From the NCBI GenBank assembly GCA_024760905.1, contig CM045737.1, forward strand, positions 14,062,226-14,126,225: a stretch of 64,000 nt of DNA, read 5' to 3'. This DNA comes from Plotosus lineatus (taxonomy: Eukaryota; Chordata; Actinopteri; Siluriformes; Plotosidae). The translations under genes were made by a program, and so were the position numbers. The notes under the pieces were generated by a model. That model saw only the letters and a program-made list of their open reading frames with translations. It was not told where the DNA came from and did no database searches. This document shows, one piece after another, positions 44,051 to 54,624 of the stretch; position 1 is the stretch's first letter, and every line of letters begins with the position of its first letter.

Positions 44051-44395
44051 ATGAGTCTAGGACTGAAAGTAGGGACTTTGAACGTTGGAACTATGACAGG
44101 AAAAGGTAGAGAGCTGGCTGACATGATGCAGAGGAGGAAGGTGGACATACTGTGTGTTCAGGAGACCAGGTGGAAAGGTAACAAGGCTAGAAGCATAGGA
44201 GCAGGGTTTAAGCTGTTTTATCATGGTGTGGATGGGAAGAGAAATGGAGTTGGAGTCATCTTGAAGGAGGAGTTTGTCAGGAATGTTCTAGAAGTGAAAA
44301 GAGTGTCAGACAGAGTGATGAGTCTCAAGTTAGAAATTGAAGGTGTGATGGTCAATGTTGTTAGTGCTTATGCCCCACAGACAGGATGTGAGTGA
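44051..44395 (+). pseudogene. RTE-LINE endonuclease, N-terminal part
   Basis: MSLGLKVGTLNVGTMTGKGR, CVQETRWKGNK, GAGFKLFYHG and NVVSAYAPQTGC. A TGA follows where other copies have a Leu-Glu pair (GAGCTAGAAG). The remainder of the domain (IGADFNGHVG, STQVDYILC) is open at 44432-44707. Confidence 0.88.
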
Positions 44396-44763
44396 GAAGA
44401 GAAGGAGAGATTCTGGAGGGAGTTAGATGAAGTGATGCAGAGTACCCCCAGAGGTGAAAGAGTGGTCATTGGGGCAGACTTCAATGGACATGTTGGTGCA
44501 GGAAACAGAGGGGACGAGGAAGTGATGGGCAGGTTTGGTATCCAGGACAGGAACGCAGAAGGACAGATGTTGGTAGATTTTGCAAAAAGGATGGAAATGG
44601 CTGTGGTGAATACTTTCTTCCAGAAGAGAGAGGAGCATAGGGTGACTTATAAAAGTGGGGGTAGGAGCACACAGGTAGACTACATCTTGTGCAAGCGAAG
44701 TAATTAAAGGAAGTCAGTGACTGCAAAGTAGTATCAGGTGAGAGTGTTGCCAAACAGCATAGG

Positions 44764-45378
44764 ATGGTGGTGTGCAGGATGATGCTGATGGTGAGGAAGG
44801 TGAAGAAGGCAAAGGCAGAGCAGAAGACAAAGTGGTGGAAGTTGAAAAAGGAAGAGTGTCGGGTTGTCTTCAAGGAGGAGTTGAAACAGGCTTTGGGTGG
44901 TCAGGAAGTGCTTCCAGATGACTGGACAACTACAGCTAATGTGATCAGGGAGACAGGTAGGACAATACTTGGTGTGTCATCTGGAAGGAAAGTAGATAAG
45001 GAGACTTGGTGGTGGAATGAGGAAGTGCAGGAGTGTGTACAAAGGAAGAGGTTAGCTAAGAAGAAGTGGGACATTGAAAAAACCGAAGAGAGTAAACAGG
45101 AGTACAGGGAGACACAGCGTAAGGCAAAGGTAGCAGTGTCAAAGGCCAAACAGAGCACGTTTGATGACTTGTATGCTCGGTTGGAAAGTAAGGAGGGAGA
45201 AAATTATTTATACAGGTTGGCACAGCAGAGAAATAGAGATGGGAAGGATGTGCAGCAAGTTAGAGTGATAAAGGACAGAGAGGGAAATGTATTGACTGAT
45301 GACAGAAGTATGCTGGGAAGATGGAAAGAGTACTTTGAAGAGCTGATAAATGAGGAAAATGAGAGAGAAAAAGAGTAG
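44764..45378 (+). pseudogene. RTE-LINE linker segment
   Basis: 204 codons of the charged linker between endonuclease and RT: WWKLKKEECRVVFKEELKQA, VLPDDWTTTANVIRETGR, ETWWWNEEVQECVQ, YRETQRKAKVAVSKAKQ and LGRWKEYFEELINEENE. It has no known catalytic role. It is separated from the RT by a one-base frameshift at about 45376. Confidence 0.82.
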
Positions 45379-45383
45379 AAGAG

Positions 45384-46760
45384 GTGACTGTTGAGGACCA
45401 GGAAGTAGCAAAGATTAGTAAGGGTGAAGTGAGGAGGGCAGTGAAGAGGATGAAGAGTGGAAAGGCAGTTGGTCCTGATGACATACCGGTGGAGGTATGG
45501 AAGTGTCTAGGAGAGGTAGCAGTAGATTTTCTGACAAGAACATTTAACAAGGTCTTAGAGAGTGAGAGGATGCCAGAGGAATGGAGGAGAAGTGTGCTGG
45601 TGCCCATTTTTAAGAACAAGCGAGACGTGCAGAGTTGTGGCAACTACAGAGGGATAAAGTTGATGAGCCATTCGATGAAGTTATGGGAAAGAATAGTTGA
45701 AGCTAGACTAAGGGCAGAGGTCAGCATTTGTGAACAACAGTTTGGTTTCATGCCAAGAAAGAGCACCACAGATGCAGTGTTTGCCTTGAGGATGTTAATG
45801 GAGAAGTACAAGAAGTATGTTAGAGTGGTGCAGGACATGTATGAGAGATGTAAGACAGTGGTGAGGTGTGCTGTCGGTGTGACACAAGAGTTCAAGGTGG
45901 AGGTGGGACTGCATCAAGGGTCAGCTCTTAGCCCCTTCTTGTTTGCTGTGGTGATGGACAGGCTGACAGACGAGGTTAGACAAGATTCCCCATGGACTAT
46001 GATGTTTGCAGATGACATTGTGATCTGTAGTGAGAGCAGAGAACAAGTGCAGGAAAATCTAGAGAGGTGGAGGTATGCCCTGGAAAGGAGGGGAATGAAG
46101 ATTAGCCTCAGTAAGACAGAATACATGTTCATGAATGACAAGGACCCAAGAGGAACGGTGAGATTACAGGGAGCAGAGATAAGAAAGGTGGAGGATTTTA
46201 AGTACTTAGGCTCAACAATCCAGAGCAATGGAGAGTGTGGAAAAGAGGTGAAGAAGCGTGTGCAGGCAGGTTGGAATGGTTGGAGAAAAGTGTCCGGTGT
46301 GATGTGTGATAGGAGGGTATCGGCAAGAATGAAAGGAAAAGTGTACAAGACGGTGTTGAGGCCAACGATGTTGTATGGGTTAGAAACAGTGGCCCTGGGG
46401 AAAAGACAGGAGGCAGAGCTGGAGGTAGCAGAGATGAAAATGTTGAGGTTCTCTTTGGGAGTAACGAGGATGGATAGGATCAGGAATGAGCACATCAGAG
46501 GGACAACACATGTAAGACCTTTTGGAGACAAAGTCAGAGAGGCTAGATTGAGATGGTTTGGACATGTACAAAGGAGGGATAGTGAGTATATTGGTAATAG
46601 GATGCTGAGGCTGGAACTAACAGGCAAAAGGCCTAGAGGAAGACCAAAGAGACGATTCATGGATGTGGTGAAAGAGGACATGAATGTCGTTGGTGTAAGA
46701 GAAGAAGATGCAAAGGATAGGGTGAGATGGAGGCAGATGATTCGCTGTGGCGACCCCTGA
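45384..46760 (+). pseudogene. RTE-LINE reverse transcriptase, motif A deleted
   Basis: The longest coding frame in the window (458 codons). Order: [45 protein letters not shown], then directly [13 protein letters not shown]. Compared with 9058-9165, exactly 36 codons, including the [12 protein letters not shown] block, are missing. Motif B (GLHQGSALSPFLFAVVMD), FADD (MMFADDIVIC), KYLGSTIQSNG and the C-terminal RFMDVVKEDM...RWRQMIRCGDP remain. Loss of the motif A Asp should abolish polymerase activity. Confidence 0.93.
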
Positions 46761-46819
46761 AGGGAAAAGCCGAAAGGAAAAGAAGAAGAAGAAGAAGAAG
46801 AGAAGAGGCAGTTGTTCCA

Positions 46820-46953
46820 TCAAAAAAAGGACAATCACAGAAGAAATTTATCCTAAGTTATTGAACTTGGCAGAACCAAAAAAGCGAAAAATAGAAAGTA
46901 ATGCAGAAAATTTTAGACCTGATGGGAGAGTGAATATTTCTTGCTCCCACTGA
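46820..46953 (+). pseudogene. hAT-1 transposase N-terminal remnant
   Basis: LAEPKKRKIESNAENFRPD in the plus frame resembles the start of fish hAT transposases of the ZBED/GTF2I-repeat-like type, where a basic N-terminus precedes the BED zinc finger. The frame stops soon after, and the catalytic domain is not found. Confidence 0.6.
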
Positions 46954-47034
46954 GTGCAATGCTGTTCCCACTTTAGGTGAGTAACAATATATTCCACAGC
47001 ACCCGTGTGTTAATAAGTATGCATGTGCAGGTAC

Positions 47035-47562
47035 TAGAGCCCTGCATGGGGCGGGTTTCAGCCCGCGGACCCCCACAGGCACAAGTTTAAAGTCAGACTT
47101 TTTAGTTTGTGACTCGCTCAGCTTCATGTAAAGTGACCATCCGTCGACCATTGTAACCATTTACAAGCAGAAAGCTCGCATGATAAAGGTTATATTTGAT
47201 ACTGTATTTGATATTTGATGAGTGAATTTGATTAAAATTTATCTATTTGAAATTATTTTGGTTGAATTTAATTTATTTGAAATTAAGAAAGGTTAAATAT
47301 CAATATGTATTTAACAAAGGTTGAATATTAATAAGTTGTCGTGTTGTGTGGGCCACAGGGTGGGTGTAGGCTCAGAATTAGGAACTCACTGCGGGGCAGG
47401 GCAGGGTGGGCTGCGGGCTGAAGTATATTGTGTTGGGCAAGCTGCGGGCTAGGTTCGAATTTTAATTGCGGGGCGGGGCGGGCTGACCTACAAAAGTAAA
47501 TGTGTGGGGCGGGCTACGGGCAACAATTCTAATTTGCGGGGTGGGTGCAGGCTTGTGATCTA
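47035..47562. mobile_element. hAT-2, GC-rich non-autonomous element
   Basis: Starts TAGAGCCCTGCATGGGGCGG and ends GCAGGCTTGTGATCTA. Flanked by a perfect 8-bp duplication, GCAGGTAC (47027-47034, 47563-47570). The interior has repeated GGGGCGGGGCGGGCT-like blocks near the right end. No coding sequence. Confidence 0.8.
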
Positions 47563-47924
47563 GCAGGTACACATGTGACAGATATCAATCATCAGCATCA
47601 ATTCTGTCACTATCCTGCTTTTGTGCATCACTTTTGGCCCAATTTACATACCCAGCACAGCTGATTCTCACCAGAAAAAAATACGAAAATTATATGCACT
47701 CCTGTTATTAAGTCCAGTTCAGTCTGTTAATGTTGATAACCATTACTAAAGAACTCTAATAGGTGTGTTGCTAAACCTAATACAGTGGTACATCACTTTA
47801 CAAAAGGCTCACCAAACAAAAACTTCAGGTTATGAAAGTAATTTTCCTAAAATTTTTGTCTCTGGATACGAAACAAGTTCACGTTGCGAAAGCGCCATCT
47901 TAAAAATTCAAACACGCCATTCAA

Positions 47925-48018
47925 ACATTAAAACACGCCATTCAAACATTAAAACACGCCATTCAATCATTCAAACACGCCATTCAAACATTAAAACGCA
48001 CCATTCAAACATTCAAAC
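47925..48018. repeat. 20-21 bp minisatellite in Tigger-C
   Basis: About five units of ACGCCATTCAAACATTAAAA. Other Tigger-C copies have about two units, so the array expanded in this copy. Confidence 0.85.
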
Positions 48019-48321
48019 AATGCATGAGCTGCTCTCCCATCAATGACGTTCAAACATCTTGCCCCTCTGGTCTCCCATTGGCTAGGAGAGATGACTCAGT
48101 TCCCTCTTATTGGGTATCTCCCAACATCCCACCCCTCTGGCCTCCCATTGGCTAGGAGGGATGATGCAGTGCCCTCCCACTGGCTATTATGGAGCTGCAT
48201 CTCCCATAATGCTTTTCGTGTAAAGGACAGAGTTACTGTTGTTTCATGCTTTATTTCTTGACTCAGGCTTTTAACCTTCCATAAACATTTGTAAGATTAT
48301 AACTCTGCTAAGAAGACATGG

Positions 48322-48375
48322 TCAACACACACACACACACACACACACCCACACACTCACACACACACACGCACG
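48322..48375. repeat. (AC)n microsatellite in Tigger-C
   Basis: Imperfect AC run with CCAC and TCAC breaks, at the same place as in the copy at 28854. Confidence 0.9.
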
Positions 48376-49090
48376 CACGTGTGATTTCTGGTGCCAGTGA
48401 GAAGAAGAAACGGGCTTGAGTGATATCGCAAAGGAATATGGCCAAACCCGTCTACCATCGGTACAATATTGAAGCAGAAGGAGGTCTTAAAAGGTATACT
48501 TTTATAATTTTTAAAGGGTTTAGGGGGTAGTATTGGGGACTTGGAATGAATCACACGTTTTACATGTAAAATGCGGTTCAACTTACGAAAAATCCAGGTT
48601 AGGAGAAAAGCTCTGGAACAGATTAATTTCGTTAGGTGAGGTACCACTATAACTTAAATAACAAGCTTGAAATGTACCCGTCCAATTTTCCCCTTTATTG
48701 TTCTTTCTCTGTACTGTGATTCTTCTGACTAAGAAAATATCTGAGAGTGCTGTTCTGAGAATGAGCTACGAAAGCTTCTTCTGAATACATCAATAAAGAT
48801 CCATTTATGGAAAGCTGTGATGAACGCAGTTCTGTCTTGAATTATATTCAACAATAGAACATGCAACAATAGAACATACCTAAATTTCTAGTAAGTGACC
48901 CAGCCCCTCCTAAACTTTTATGTATGTTACCCTCATTGAAAAAGGTTTGGACACCCCTGTGCTAGAGAATGCTATCTGCAGTGATAAACTCGTGCATCAT
49001 CAACACACGATGTTCATGAAAAATGTATATAATTCCAGACTGAAATAAAAGTTGGAAGAGAATACACAATGTTCGTACGTGTATGGCCAT

Positions 49091-49572
49091 CTGTGAATCA
49101 TTTAATAACTGAAAGATACAATGGTTACTGAAAGAAAACAATGTGATTAGATTTCCATGTCTGTGATTTTGGAATATGAGGCATTGAAGTGAGGCATTAA
49201 AGTGAGGAGTCGTGTTGAAGATAGACTAATTCCTTTAATAATTCAAACCTCTTGAGATTTTAATTTGGCCACATGGGTGTTTCAGTTATGGTTAGCATCT
49301 AAACACACATTTACCTTTGAGCAAATTCTCACTGTTGTAGATAGGCCTCCACTGATTAAATAGATTCATTAACCTTGGCATGTCAAACAAGCCACGTCTC
49401 GCATTGTCCTGCTGTACTGTGTAATATGTTCTAAAATGACCTGTGCATATAATTTACATCTTAGGTGCTCCCTGTTTAATTTTTTTAACATATATTTTAT
49501 TTATTTAAAATTCTAAAATTACACGAATAAAATTATGTTAATTACGAATTACCATAGATTTGAAAAGAAAGG
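49091..49572. other. Unassigned AT-rich interval
   Basis: Follows the right Tc1 piece. No recognised motif. Confidence 0.45.
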
Positions 49573-49747
49573 GTAGCATGGTGGTATAGTGGTCTGCCTC
49601 ACAACAAGAGGATTCGAGGTTTGAGTCTCGGGTATTTCTATGTGGAGATGTTCTCCACATGCTTGCATGGACTTCCTCTAGATTCTCTGGTTTTCTTCCC
49701 ACAGTCCAGAGATATGCACATCAGACCAATTGGCCGTTCAAAATTAC

Positions 49748-49811
<64 letters not shown>

Positions 49812-50050
49812 TTGGATGATGATCACTTTGAGTGACAAGGAAGTGAGTGCATGCCACCACCACCCCACCCCCTTCCCGTGAGAGCTTGGACAGTTAACCC
49901 CCATGGGCTCCTGGTTACGAATGGTTCTGATGTACATTCTCCCTATAGTCTGGCAAGTTGTTCAGGGTGTATCCCACCTTTTGCCCGTTGACTGAGATAG
50001 GCTCCAGTCTCCTCACAAAACCATCTGGATTAAGAGCGTGTATAACTGAA
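49573..50050 (+). mobile_element. SINE-B with internal (GT)n
   Basis: Head GGGTAGCATGGTGGTATAG and B box GAGGTTTGAGTCTCGGG, then ACTTCCTCTAGATTC, CCCACAGTCCAGAGATATGC, a GT run (49750-49810), GATAGGCTCCAGTCTCC and a worn tail. Confidence 0.88.
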
Positions 50051-50985
50051 AAAAATTGATGTCAATATGTTTAAAATGGTTTAAAGGTTCTTTGTAGGTT
50101 TGAACCCTTTTTGATTATAAAAAAAAAAAAAAACAACCCTCTTTCGCATCGTTTGAAGCAAAACCTTTAAGAACTTCTCTTTGGGCACACAAAATAAAAA
50201 TGAAGGGATCTGTGGCATATGGGAGGTGTTTTGAATTCGTGTGATGTGCAAGTTCATCTCTCCGACAGGGAAAACCTTGTATTAGTTTTGACAATGTAAC
50301 CATTGATTACTTTGCTCAGTGGCGCCTCTATTTGCAGAGAAAAAAGCTTTTCTTTCTATTCAAGATATTGGTTTTGCAGGAAATTAAATTGCTGTTATTA
50401 TATTCAATATCACTCCTAAAGTCCAGTTTGAGTGGGCCCTTCATCATCCTGTCATTCAATCAGCTTTCACTAAGGATTATCTACTTTGGCGCTTATTCGC
50501 CAGGCTGATGTTGGCACAAAGGCAAGTTATCATAATTATGAATAATGGCATAGCATAAATTTGATTTTTATGACATCAAGTTCATAGCATTGTATCTGAC
50601 TGATCACATTCATAAGGCATATTTTATGCAGCCACATGCTAAAGGCACACAGATTCAAATTTGCATATTTGAGTCATCGCATAATTATACAAGGCCTACC
50701 AGTTACGTGATAATTGCAATGTATGTAATCATGGTGGTATTAACATCTGAGAATTAAGTTTCATTCTGGATCTTTTTCAATACAAGACCTCTACATTAGA
50801 GGTATCCAAGGAAACCAGTGCTTTGGCAGCCTCAGGTCCATTTTTTGGTAATTAACATGACGTTCAGAACACAATTTTACAGCAGACAGTGCCCAGACAC
50901 AATTGATAAAAAGAGGTGGGGAACGTATTTCAGATCAAGTAAAATGTAAATAAATTGGAAACTTACTTTTAAGGCGAGACATATA
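50051..50985. other. Unassigned interval
   Basis: Poly(A) near 50119-50133. No recognised repeat or coding sequence. Confidence 0.45.
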
Positions 50986-51110
50986 CAGATCTATTCAAAA
51001 TAATTGCAGTCAGACATCACTAACCTGATCAATCAGTGTTTTTTGGTAGAAATTATATTTATACATAGCCAACAATTTACTAACAGATGTAGTGGGCCAG
51101 AGAGCAGAAT
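50986..51110 (+). mobile_element. Tc1-like terminal fragment
   Basis: CAGATCTATTCAAAATAATT then GCAGTCAGACATCACTAACC and GATCAATCAGTGTTTTTTGG, after TA. It matches the end of the element at 63940 over about 110 bp. Tigger-B begins three bases later. Confidence 0.8.
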
Positions 51111-51112
51111 TA

Positions 51113-51620
51113 CAGAAATCCCTCACTTTCCACGGTTAATGGAGACCGAGCCCCCCCCCCCCGCCCCGCAAACACGCGAAGTATGCCACGCGAAGATTTC
51201 CACGAAGTATGATCGACTCCCCTGACTGACGTATACGTGCATGTATATGTGTATATAATATCAATAAATACATATTCAACACTATAAATGCTTATAATAA
51301 CAATTAAACATTCAAAAATAATGCATAAGATGTAAATAAAATATAAATAGACACACATACAGACACACGCACACACACACTCAGATACACACCTCACATA
51401 AAAATATTCTGTTGGGTTTTTTTTTCCTTTTTGCTCATTTGGATTTTTGCATAATTGGCCTTGTTTTGCATTAAAATTTTTTGCATAATTGGCATTTCCT
51501 TAACTTTTCCCCAATTATTCTTTAATTTCCTAATTTTTTATTTTACAATGAATATTTTTGAAAAACCCCCGATGCAGTGAAGTCGCAGAAACTGAAGCAC
51601 AAAGTAGTGAGGGATTACTG
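51113..51620 (+). mobile_element. Tigger-B, complete copy
   Basis: 508 bp from CAGAAATCCCTCACTTTCC to GTAGTGAGGGATTACTG, flanked by TA (51111-51112, 51621-51622). The interior matches 37560-38053 (CAATAAATACATATTCAACA, CATAAGATGTAAATAAAAT). A C run lies near 51152. Confidence 0.9.
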
Positions 51621-51626
51621 TATATA

Positions 51627-52328
51627 CAGTGGTACCTCAATTTATGAAATTAATCCGTTCCGGAAGTGGTTTCGTAAACTGGCTTTTTCGTAAATTGAAC
51701 CGCATTTTACATGTAAAACATGTGATTCGTTCCAAGGCCCCCAATACTACCCCCTAAACCTTTTAAAATTATAAAAGAATTCCTTTTAAGGCCTCCTTCT
51801 GCTTCAATATCGTACCGATGGTAGCTGGGTTTGGCCATATTCCTTTGTGATATCACTCAACCGCGTGCCACGAGCCCAATTATTCTTTTCACTTGCACCG
51901 GGAATCACGTGTGTGTGCGCGCGCGCGCATGTGTTGACCATGTCTTCTTAGCAGTTATAATCTTACAAATGTTTATGCATGGTTAAAAGCTTGAGCCAAA
52001 AAAGAAAGTTGCAATGAGCACACTTGAAAAACACATGAAACAACCGTGACTCTGTTCTTTACACGAAAAGCATTATGGGAGATGCAGCTCCATAATAGCC
52101 AATGGGAGGGAGCTGCGTCATCCCTCCTAGCCAATGGGAGGCCAGCGGGGCGGGATGATGGAAGATTGTTTGAATGTTTGAATGGCACGTTTCAATGTTT
52201 GAATACCACGTTTGGCTTGTTTCGTAAGGAGAACTTGTTTCATATACAGAGACAAAAAAAATTGGAAAATGTTTTTCGTAACCTCAATTTTTCGTTTGCT
52301 GGGACTATCGTAAGGTGAGGTACCACTG
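51627..52328 (-). mobile_element. Tigger-C, complete, minus strand
   Basis: Ends CAGTGGTACCTCAATTTATG and GTAAGGTGAGGTACCACTG, with TA on both sides (51625-51626, 52329-52330). The interior is the complement of the copy at 47783 (ACCCCCTAAACC, GCATTATGGGAGATGCAGC). A short (GC)n sits near 51920 in place of the AC tract. Confidence 0.9.
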
Positions 52329-52330
52329 TA

Positions 52331-53059
52331 TTGTCTTAGCTTTCAAAATTAACTGAGGTCCATTTTCTCTCGACTCCCTATAGTGAGCACTGGAAGGAGG
52401 AATGAACCAGATCAAAAATAAGTGGCCTGGGCGGACGAGGTAAGGGTAGCGTGAACAATAAATACTCACTTCACTTCGTCTTTTTGCTTTTTCTATTTCA
52501 TTAACCTGGTAAAATTTCACCAACATCATTTCTTAATTCCTGCCATCCGTTAGCCCTCACCATTTCTGGTATCATTAGGTTCCTCTTTTTTCTCCACCCA
52601 ATCTTACATCCTACATCTTTTGACAAACATGTATATCTCCTTCAATTAATTTGTCTTCATATTAAGCTTTTCATTCTGTACCATGGGTCTGTAGGGTGGT
52701 AGTAATATTGACAGTCTTGAACCAGGCATCATATTGGATCTAATTAAAGTGACTGGGCTTATATTGCTTTCTCAAGGTTCTCTCTACTAGGATTTAAGCC
52801 CATCATACAGTGTCATATAAAAGAGAAGACAAATTGCAAGCAAGTGGGATAAATTAATTGCTGGGGAGAAGGGTTACAATTGATTACTCTTCACGCTAGC
52901 ACTGTTTGGCACCTCAGAGCTCTGGAGCCTACAGGCAACCTCACTGGGCACTATCGAATGATACACCAAAACAATACCATGCTACTTTTTAGGATGAGTG
53001 AACTTTAATATCGGAAAACTCCCTGCAGTGAATATTAGGCGAACATAACTTAAAATAAA
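52331..53059. other. Unassigned interval
   Basis: No repeat family or coding motif is recognised. Confidence 0.45.
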
Positions 53060-53061
53060 TA

Positions 53062-53574
53062 CAGGGATACCTCACTTTCCGCAGTTAATTGGGACTGAGA
53101 CCCCCACCGCAATCACCAAATTCCAAGAAGTAGGATCACCCCCCCGACTGAAGTATACGTACATGTATATGTGTATATAATATCAATAAATACATATTCA
53201 ATGCTTTAAATACTTATAATAACAATTACATATTCAAAAATAATGCATAAGATGTAAATAAAATGTAAATACACACACACACACATACAGACGCATGCAT
53301 GCGCATATGCACTCAGATGGGCACCTCACAAAAATGTAACTAGTTTTGATGGGAGGTTTTGGGTTGTTTTTTTTTTGTTTTGTGTTTGTTTCGGATTTTT
53401 TTGTTTTGTTTTGTTTTTTTGCATAATTGGCCTTGTTTTGGTGCATTTTCCTTAACCTTTCCAACTATTCTTCCTTAATTTCCTAATTTTTTAATTCGAT
53501 TAATATTTAAAAAAAAAAAATAGTGATGCACTGAAGCCGCATGAATTAAAGCGCGAAGTCGCGAGGGATCCCTG
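53062..53574 (+). mobile_element. Tigger-B, complete copy
   Basis: 513 bp from CAGGGATACCTCACTTTCCG to GTCGCGAGGGATCCCTG, TA flanks (53060-53061, 53575-53576). The GTAACTAGTTTTGATGGGAG block is shared with the copies at 33745 and 17800. Confidence 0.9.
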
Positions 53575-53599
53575 TAAATAGTCATATTTTGCTCATCAG

Positions 53600-53860
53600 C
53601 AAGGTACGTAAATATTAACCCAGAGATCGCAAATTTGAATATGGCTTAATGCCACTGCCACCCGGTCATGGGTGCTCTCACAGGAGGAAGGGATGGCATA
53701 AGCTCACTTCCCTGTCACTTATAGTGATCGCCAACCAATCACGGGCCTCTGTGAGCTTATTTGTAAGAGGGGGCGGATAGTGCTTTCCCTCCATGTGTAT
53801 TAGACCATCCCCAAATATGCATGTACCGTAGTTCATAAAGGGTCGGGTGGGTAGCGTCAC
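53600..53860 (+). mobile_element. SINE-F (putative)
   Basis: AGCAAGGTACGTAAATATT, then AGATCGCAAATTTGAATATG as a B-box-like stretch, then GCCACTGCCACCCGGTCATGG and CACGGGCCTCTGTGAGC. It resembles a repeated fish sequence with a tRNA-like start, but only one copy is in the window. Confidence 0.45.
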
Positions 53861-53869
53861 ATGTCATGG

Positions 53870-53872
<3 letters not shown>

Positions 53873-53928
<56 letters not shown>
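53873..53928. repeat. (GT)n microsatellite
   Basis: About 28 uninterrupted GT units. Confidence 0.95.
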
Positions 53929-53932
<4 letters not shown>

Positions 53933-54135
53933 TTTTGCCCCTTCTTGGTTGGTGGGGTTGTGTGATAGAAAAGGCAATACAGTATTTGATGGGTGGGAAT
54001 TGGATACAACTAAATTGGAGAAAATGAAGGGAAAAAAATCATAGGAAATATAAATCATTTTCATACACCGCCTCACAAAATTGTGGACATGTTGCTTTAT
54101 TCCTGCTAAAATAATTGTTGTTACTATCTAAACAT

Positions 54136-54416
54136 CATCATCATCATTTTCTGTAACTGCTTCATCCTAATTAGGGTCACGGGGAGGCTGGTGCCCATCC
54201 CAGCCAACTCAGGGCGAGGGCAGAGTACACCCTGGACAGCTCGCCAGGCCATCGCAGGGTGGAAACACGCTGACGGCTTTGCAGCCTACTCTTGTCGAAA
54301 GTCAGCAATGGTTCTTTTACATGCCTCACACCATAGACAGTGAGCGACATGGCCGGCCTTTGATAACCCAGTTAGCTGCACTGGGGGGGGGGTCTACCAC
54401 TAGACCACCACTGCCC
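54136..54416 (-). mobile_element. SINE-A, minus strand
   Basis: Tail at left (CATTTTCTGTAACTGC, TTCATCCTAATTAGGGTCAC), head shortened at right (about 40 bp missing around the B box). Flanked by a perfect 12-bp duplication, CTATCTAAACAT (54124-54135, 54417-54428). Confidence 0.93.
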
Positions 54417-54624
54417 CTATCTAAACATAAAACAAACAAAAACAAAAGCTCATTTAATAAACAATATGGAGTAACATTACCTAACCAGTAAGACAGGAAC
54501 CAGAAGATAGCAGCATGAGTGCAAGTGCAATCTGGATTAGAATCACATCGCCTCATCCCGCCACTGCTGAGGTTGGGTCACTGCAGAAAACAAGGCAAGA
54601 AAGTGTATATGTTTCACTGTCTTG

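Larger units (their letters stand above)
43747..46804 (+). mobile_element. RTE-like LINE, near full length, both ends defined
   Basis: Runs from ATGCAAATGCAGCCGTGAGG to CGACCCCTGAAGGGAAAAGC and (GAA)n. Flanked by a perfect 12-bp duplication, GAGGCAGTTGTT (43735-43746, 46805-46816), within hAT-1. At 3.06 kb it is the longest copy here. Inactivating changes are a TGA at 44393, indels near 44697 and 45376, and a 108-bp in-frame deletion in the RT near 45811. Confidence 0.96.
47783..48649 (+). mobile_element. Tigger-C, complete copy
   Basis: Left end CAGTGGTACATCACTTTAC, right end AGGTGAGGTACCACTA, flanked by TA (47781-47782, 48650-48651). Contains a short minisatellite at 47925-48018, GGCCTCCCATTGGCTAGGAG twice, an (AC)n and GGTTTAGGGGGTAGTATTGG. 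The consensus end is CACTG, so the final G is mutated. Confidence 0.9.
43570..48959 (+). mobile_element. hAT-1, autonomous-type hAT remnant containing three later insertions
   Basis: Left end CAGGGCTGTCCAAACTACGG. Right end complemented CAGGGGTGTCCAAACC. Flanked by a perfect 8-bp duplication, TGCTAGAG (43562-43569, 48960-48967). Inside are an RTE-LINE (43747-46804), hAT-2 (47035-47562) and a Tigger-C (47783-48649). The own sequence left is about 0.9 kb and includes the start of a transposase at 46820-46953. Confidence 0.88.
43510..49060 (+). mobile_element. Tc1-like transposase remnant split by hAT-1
   Basis: The left piece (43510-43569) and the right piece (48968-49060) flank hAT-1. With hAT-1 and one duplication removed, the frame reads ESLWDVLE then NAICSDKLVHHQ, matching the Tc1-type NLWDVLERR region late in the transposase. 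Only about 150 bp survive and the ends are unknown. Confidence 0.55.

Noticed and set aside
47765..48046. Repeat protein with TRHSNIK units
   Set aside because: It is the translation of the Tigger-C minisatellite at 47925-48018.
43570..48959. Large novel multi-gene island
   Set aside because: Every coding segment belongs to a known transposon type, and the duplications explain the layout as successive insertions.
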